The translations under genes were made by a program, and so were the position numbers. The notes beneath the pieces were generated by a model. The model was not told the origin of the DNA and did not search any database. It saw nothing but the letters and a program-made list of their open reading frames with translations. A stretch of 41,065 nt of DNA from a virus, in the IMG/VR virus record IMGVR_UViG_3300017950_000019, positions 1-41,065 of that record; one strand, written 5' to 3'. Every line of letters begins with the position of its first letter. Positions within the stretch are counted from its first letter, which is position 1. Below are positions 36,851 to 41,065 of the stretch, piece after piece.

Positions 36851-38126
36851 TTACAACAGTGCAGATCCAATTAAGATTAGGCTAGCAGATGTAAGTGAAA
36901 GAGAACGTGAACTTCTTGCCGAAAGCAAAACATTTTGTATGTATCCGTGGATACACTTGCATGCTTATCCTACAGGCGAAGCATACCCTTGTTGTCATGC
37001 CGAGATGGGTGTTGGCCAAGTTGGCAACTGCAAAAACAACACAATGGAAGAGATTTGGAATAGTCCAGAGCAAAAGCAACTGCGCAAAGACATGCTTTTA
37101 GAACAAGAAAACCCTGCGTGTGGACGTTGTTACGAACAAGAGAAAAGTGGATTCTTTAGTGGCCGTCAAAGTGCAAACAAGCACCACGGGCACCATATCG
37201 GTCGTGCACTTGACACACACGAAGACGGGCAATACGACAACTTTGAAATGACGTACTGGGACATCAGATTTTCAAACTTGTGCAATTTAAGTTGCAGAAG
37301 TTGCGGGCACATCTTTAGTAGCAGCTGGTACAAAGATCAAAGTGTACTAGCAGGACCGGGTTGGGCTAAAGAAAACAAACCAATGAACTATGCAGGTCGA
37401 TTCGAAGCTGATATGATTGAGCAGTTGTACGAGCATTTGGATCACGTAGAGCAAGTATATTTTGCAGGCGGCGAACCTTGCATGATGGACGAGCATTATC
37501 GTATACTTGAGGAATTAGAACGCAGAGGTCGATTTGATGTGCGTCTCGTATACAATACAAACTTTACAAAAACAAAATTGAAAGACCGTTTGGTATTTGA
37601 TTACTGGAAAAAATTTGATAGTGTAGCTGTAGGTGCAAGCCTGGATGGCATGGGTGCCCACGGCGAGTATATTCGCACAGGCACCAAGTGGGAAGAAGTA
37701 GAACAGAATAGACGTACTATGATGGAAGTATGTCCTAACGTTGACTTTTATATTAGTCCAACATTAAGCATTATGAATGCACTGCACTTGCCAGACTTTC
37801 ACAGGGATTGGGTCGAAAAAGGCTTGATAAAACCACAAGACCTTAATGTAAACATCTTGCAAGATCCAGATTATTTGCGCATTGATATTGCACCACAAGC
37901 ATACAAAGATCAAATTAAAGAAAAGTACGAAGCACACTTAGAATGGTTGCGTCCATTGGATCAACTAAACAGGGCCACAGTGGGATTTGAAAGTGCACTA
38001 CAATACATGGATAGCACAGACAACACTCATCTAATAGGCAAGTTCTGGCAAAAGACCAACCAACTTGACGGCATACGAAAAGAAAACGTATTGGATGCAA
38101 TACCCGAGCTGGCATCATTGAAATGA
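36840..38126 (+). CDS. radical SAM protein 4 (subtype B, SPASM/twitch-like)
   Basis: A 428-residue protein whose N-terminal module differs from subtype A: FCMYPWIHLHAYPTGEAYPC (32-51) with paired Cys51/Cys52, Cys64, then IWNSPEQKQLRKDML and CGRCYEQEKSG (Cys94, Cys97). This is the standard look of an auxiliary-cluster module placed at the N-terminus. The core site is CNLSCRSC (Cys148, Cys152, Cys155), followed by SSSW and FAGGEPCMM (208-216). GASLDGMGAHGEYIRTG comes later. It starts inside the end of protein 3 and its stop overlaps the start of protein 5 as ATGA, so the three should be made together. Family members modify peptides, sugars or cofactors; which applies here is unknown. Confidence 0.93.
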   Translation: MSYSYNSADPIKIRLADVSERERELLAESKTFCMYPWIHLHAYPTGEAYPCCHAEMGVGQVGNCKNNTMEEIWNSPEQKQLRKDMLLEQENPACGRCYEQEKSGFFSGRQSANKHHGHHIGRALDTHEDGQYDNFEMTYWDIRFSNLCNLSCRSCGHIFSSSWYKDQSVLAGPGWAKENKPMNYAGRFEADMIEQLYEHLDHVEQVYFAGGEPCMMDEHYRILEELERRGRFDVRLVYNTNFTKTKLKDRLVFDYWKKFDSVAVGASLDGMGAHGEYIRTGTKWEEVEQNRRTMMEVCPNVDFYISPTLSIMNALHLPDFHRDWVEKGLIKPQDLNVNILQDPDYLRIDIAPQAYKDQIKEKYEAHLEWLRPLDQLNRATVGFESALQYMDSTDNTHLIGKFWQKTNQLDGIRKENVLDAIPELASLK

Positions 38127-39502
38127 GCACTTGGATAGAATTTTATAATGACATAAAAGACCCAAGCTGGCCTGTTTGCGAGCAAGAATCAGACTTTCCG
38201 TCACTTCCCCAGCACATACAAGATGAATGTATTAGTGTGTATGGATATAACATCGGACAGTTTAAACACACAAGCAAACTCGTTAACAAGCCATTTCCAA
38301 TTAACACTCCAACTGCATGCCAGCTTAAATGGAATTGGAGTACAGTGTTTTTGACCACAGGCGAAACTGCTAGTTGCCATAGGACTAATCATCATAAGTT
38401 CGACACCAACATGTTCGATTTTCACAACACGCCCAGCAAGGTTGATGATCGCAAACAAATGTTGCAAGGCAAGTGGCCAAAAGTGGGTTGCGACTATTGT
38501 ATTAATATTGAAAAAGCAGGCGGCCAAAGTGACAGGATTACCAACTTGGATTTTCCTGGACAGCATGCCCCAGTTGAACTAGCTGACAACCCTATTGCAA
38601 CACAAGTAACACCAAGAATACTTGAAATATATTTTGACAATACTTGTAACCTCAAATGCTTGTATTGTGGTCCAAGATTTAGCAGTTTATGGGATGCCGA
38701 AAATGTTAAATTTGGTGATCCGGCACTTGCTAAAGATCCAAATTTGCAATCTAATAAACAAAAACTATTTGATTGGTTAAAAGTAAACGGGCAGTACTTG
38801 ACTAACTTTAATATACTAGGCGGCGAACCTTTATATCAACGTGAATTAGAAGAATGCTTGGATTTGTTTGAAGCACACCCTGCTCCGGAATTAAAATTAC
38901 AAATTTTTACAAATTTAAATGCAAAACTTGATTATGTAAAAAAAGTAACAAAACGTGTTAAACACTTAATCGATGCAAGGTGTCTACGAGAGTTTGAAGT
39001 AACTGCAAGTCTTGATTGCTGGGGACCACAACAAGAGTATGTGCGTTTTCCAATGAATTTAAAAACGTGGGAAACAAACTTTGAATATCTACTAGAGTGC
39101 GATTGGATTAATCTTATTATCAGTTCAACTGTTACTCCGTTAACTGTGAAAACATTGCCGGACTTGTTAAGCAAGGTACAAGAATGGAACAATGTTCGCA
39201 CTGTTTATCACTACCAGAACAGCGTAAACAGCCCGAGTTACATGTTTATTGATGTATTTGGAGATATCTTTTCTGAAGACTTTGACAAGGCGTTAAGCTT
39301 AAAACCAGAAAGAACACCTGAAGAAATTTCAAGTAAAAACTATTTGTTGGGTATTGCAACACAAAGTAAAAACAATGAACCAAACGTGTTTGAAATTACC
39401 GAACTATTTGACTACCTTAACAAAATGGATTTAAGACGTAAAACAAATTGGCGTGAAACATTTCCATGGTTAATTGACGAATTTAGAAAGTATGATTTAT
39501 GA
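38123..39502 (+). CDS. radical SAM protein 5 (subtype A, twitch-like)
   Basis: A 459-residue protein of the same subtype as proteins 2 and 3 but with a longer N-terminus (about 40 extra residues, including Cys19 and Cys36). The module has Cys66 (TACQLKW), Cys85 (TTGETASCHRT) and Cys123/Cys126 (CDYCINIE). The core site is CNLKCLYC (Cys175, Cys179, Cys182), followed by FSSLW and LGGEPLYQ (232-239). ASLDCWGPQQEYVRF and a C-terminal DLRRKTNWRETFPWL complete the pattern. ATGA overlaps at both ends tie it to proteins 4 and 6. The reaction is unknown; paralogy to proteins 2 and 3 is seen directly. Confidence 0.93.
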   Translation: MSTWIEFYNDIKDPSWPVCEQESDFPSLPQHIQDECISVYGYNIGQFKHTSKLVNKPFPINTPTACQLKWNWSTVFLTTGETASCHRTNHHKFDTNMFDFHNTPSKVDDRKQMLQGKWPKVGCDYCINIEKAGGQSDRITNLDFPGQHAPVELADNPIATQVTPRILEIYFDNTCNLKCLYCGPRFSSLWDAENVKFGDPALAKDPNLQSNKQKLFDWLKVNGQYLTNFNILGGEPLYQRELEECLDLFEAHPAPELKLQIFTNLNAKLDYVKKVTKRVKHLIDARCLREFEVTASLDCWGPQQEYVRFPMNLKTWETNFEYLLECDWINLIISSTVTPLTVKTLPDLLSKVQEWNNVRTVYHYQNSVNSPSYMFIDVFGDIFSEDFDKALSLKPERTPEEISSKNYLLGIATQSKNNEPNVFEITELFDYLNKMDLRRKTNWRETFPWLIDEFRKYDL

Positions 39503-40701
39503 AATTACCGCACGATAAATTCTGTGTGCTGCCTTGGGTAAGCATCGAAACATCACCGATTGGCACTGCTCGTCCTTGTTGTTTAGCCGAAGATGAAATC
39601 AAGGATGCCAATGGCGTTAAGTTTGATCTCAACAACAGCACACTAAATGAAATACACCACAGTGACTATATGAACAATTTGCGACAAGACTTTCTGGATG
39701 CAAAGAAGCCGCAGACATGCAGAAAATGCTGGAATGAAGAACGCAGTGGTCGCACCAGCAAGCGCATGCACACATTAAATCGACTTAAACATATTGTTAC
39801 AGACACAGAATGGAGCAAAGATGCTAAACCTCTTGTGTTTATTGATTTTAAACTAGGCAATATTTGTAACCTTAAATGTCGTATTTGCGGAAGCTGGAGC
39901 AGTAGCACATTTGCCACCGAAGAGATCAAGTTTGAAGGCAAGGACAGCTTTCATTATGAAATGCTGCAAAAAGGCGCATGGCCCAGAAAGAACCAAAAGT
40001 TTTGGGACCAAATTGATCCAATGATGGACCAAATTCGTTACTTGGAATTCACGGGTGGCGAACCATTTATGATACAAGAACACTTTGCCTTGTTGCAGCG
40101 TTGCATAGACGCAGGCATTGCAGGCAACATCGAAATACACTATAATACCAATGGTACACATTATCCAGAGAATGCCGAATCTATATGGAAACATTTTAAG
40201 CTAGTAGAAATTGCATTTAGTATTGATGATGTTGACGAACGATTCGAATACCAACGTGCTAACGCTGAGTGGCAACTGGTTAACCATAATATGGATCGCT
40301 TTGAACGGCTGCGTGATAGACTAAACAACATACAGTTACAATGTTGTGCAACTGTTAATGTGTTTAATGTAATGTATCTCGAAGGTCTGGCCAATTGGAT
40401 TGATACTAGATCCTTTGAGTTTGTATACTGGAACATGTTGCATGAAGCATACTACCACAGTGTAGGAACATTGCCCGAAGCAGCAAAACAGATAGCAATT
40501 AAACGTTTGCAAAATGCTGATGTAACTGAATTTCATAAAAAAGAATTCAATAATATTATTGACTTTATTAATAGTGGAGTCAGCCTAGACGGTAACATAT
40601 TACGCATGAAAGTAAAAGATGTAGATTGGCGTAGAAATCAAGACTTGCGTGATCACCATAAAGAACTTGCTGATGCAATTGAATATGGAGGTCCTGCATG
40701 A
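39499..40701 (+). CDS. radical SAM protein 6 (subtype B, SPASM/twitch-like)
   Basis: A 400-residue protein matching protein 4 in layout. The N-terminal module reads KFCVLPWVSIETSPIGTARP (7-26) with Cys9 and paired Cys27/Cys28, then LNEIHHSDYMNNLRQDFL and CRKCWNEERSG (Cys74, Cys77). The core site is CNLKCRIC (Cys123, Cys127, Cys130), followed by SSST and FTGGEPFM (184-191). FSIDDVDERFEYQR comes later, and a basic, helical C-terminus (RRNQDLRDHHKELA) ends the protein. Its stop overlaps the start of the nucleosidase-like gene as ATGA. Within the operon it follows protein 5 as protein 4 follows protein 3, so subtypes A and B alternate here. Confidence 0.93.
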   Translation: MKLPHDKFCVLPWVSIETSPIGTARPCCLAEDEIKDANGVKFDLNNSTLNEIHHSDYMNNLRQDFLDAKKPQTCRKCWNEERSGRTSKRMHTLNRLKHIVTDTEWSKDAKPLVFIDFKLGNICNLKCRICGSWSSSTFATEEIKFEGKDSFHYEMLQKGAWPRKNQKFWDQIDPMMDQIRYLEFTGGEPFMIQEHFALLQRCIDAGIAGNIEIHYNTNGTHYPENAESIWKHFKLVEIAFSIDDVDERFEYQRANAEWQLVNHNMDRFERLRDRLNNIQLQCCATVNVFNVMYLEGLANWIDTRSFEFVYWNMLHEAYYHSVGTLPEAAKQIAIKRLQNADVTEFHKKEFNNIIDFINSGVSLDGNILRMKVKDVDWRRNQDLRDHHKELADAIEYGGPA

Positions 40702-41065
40702 TACTGGTGGTAATAGCATTAGAAGAAGAACTGCCCGGTGCATTACCCACTGGCTTTAAAAAGTTAGTAACCGGTGTCGGAAAGGTTAATGCAAGTATTG
40801 CATTAACTACGGAATTGTGTTATAATAGTTCTATTAGTTATAGTAAAGTAATAAACTACGGATCAGCAGGCGGCATTGCTGAAATAAAAGGACAACTAGT
40901 GGGTATAAGTGCAGTTATTGAAAGAGACATGGATTGCACTTCGCTTGACTTGCCACTTTATGTTAGCCCTGGCGACGAAGAACAAATGATTATTTGTCAA
41001 ACCAAGCACGATAGTTTGTACGTATGCGGCACCGGTGATAGCTTCAGTGTGCCGCATATCAACTA
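40698..41065 (+). CDS. MTA/SAH nucleosidase-like (phosphorylase superfamily) protein, partial
   Basis: 122 codons are visible before the right edge; the ATG overlaps the stop of radical SAM protein 6. The sequence follows the MTA/SAH nucleosidase (Pfs/MtnN) pattern: MILVVIALEEELPG, with Glu11 where the E. coli enzyme has catalytic Glu12, TGVGKVNASIALTTEL (25-40), VINYGSAGGI (51-60), ERDMDCTSLD (75-84) and CGTGDSFS (110-117), which matches the GDxF turn. The other catalytic residues (E. coli Glu174 and Asp197) would lie past the edge. The E. coli family enzyme also cleaves 5'-deoxyadenosine, the product inhibitor of radical SAM enzymes, so its place right after six of them is telling. Another nucleoside phosphorylase activity is possible. 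Confidence 0.82.
   Translation, partial: MILVVIALEEELPGALPTGFKKLVTGVGKVNASIALTTELCYNSSISYSKVINYGSAGGIAEIKGQLVGISAVIERDMDCTSLDLPLYVSPGDEEQMIICQTKHDSLYVCGTGDSFSVPHIN
40798..40826 (+). promoter_or_regulatory. possible internal sigma-70-type promoter (weak)
   Basis: Inside the nucleosidase-like gene, TTGCAT (40798-40803) is followed after 17 bases by TATAAT (40821-40826) with TG one base upstream (an extended -10). The -10 is perfect but the -35 matches only in TTG, and it lies within coding sequence, so it may be chance. If real it would serve genes past the right edge. Confidence 0.25.

Noticed and set aside
1-41065. tRNA genes, CRISPR arrays, insertion sequences, integrase or attachment sites
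   Set aside because: I looked for these by eye and saw none. Gaps between genes are too short for most of them. A tRNA or profile search would be the decisive test.

Overview
The window is part of the genome of a lytic, marine-type T4-like myovirus. Recognisable T4 orthologues are gp47 (partial), the late sigma factor gp55 and baseplate proteins gp48, gp53, gp5, gp25 and gp6. The sequence is moderately AT-rich, genes are packed with overlaps or short gaps, and no tRNA, integrase, insertion sequence, CRISPR array or convincing intrinsic terminator was seen. The combination of an oversized structural protein, YADLAER-type tail fibres and twitch-type radical SAM proteins is what I associate with T4-like phages of marine bacteria. 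The host cannot be named from this sequence. No stretch over 300 bases lacks a gene.

Layout. (1) 1-1519, minus strand: gp47 (Mre11/SbcD-like nuclease subunit, running off the left edge) and the late sigma factor gp55, read from a near-consensus sigma-70 promoter at 1543-1571. (2) 1622-26221, plus strand: the baseplate module gp48 (with a lytic transglycosylase fused at its N-terminus), gp53, a large hub-region protein, gp5, gp25, gp6 and a 4501-residue structural protein containing seven FG-GAP propeller blades. (3) 26241-29363: a structural protein and two tail-fibre-type proteins. TATAAATA-like boxes, the T4 late promoter type read by gp55, sit in several of the gaps in regions 2 and 3. (4) 29395 to the right edge: an accessory operon of overlapping or closely spaced genes. 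It opens at a strong hairpin and holds a small conserved protein, two GT-A-like proteins, a 114-residue protein of unknown function, a small secreted protein, a third GT-A-like protein, six consecutive radical SAM genes and the start of an MTA/SAH nucleosidase-like gene.

How the parts may work together. The baseplate module builds the contractile-tail baseplate; its cell-wall-cutting activity appears to sit on gp48 rather than gp5. The accessory operon is the unusual part. Each of the six radical SAM proteins has an N-terminal cysteine-rich (twitch/SPASM-like) module and a CxxxCxxC core. They fall into three subtypes, and two of these alternate at the end of the series. The last visible gene belongs to the nucleosidase family that can cleave 5'-deoxyadenosine, the by-product that inhibits radical SAM enzymes. 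I infer a phage-encoded modification pathway with its own by-product removal. Its substrate (surface glycan, virion protein or small peptide) cannot be decided from sequence alone.
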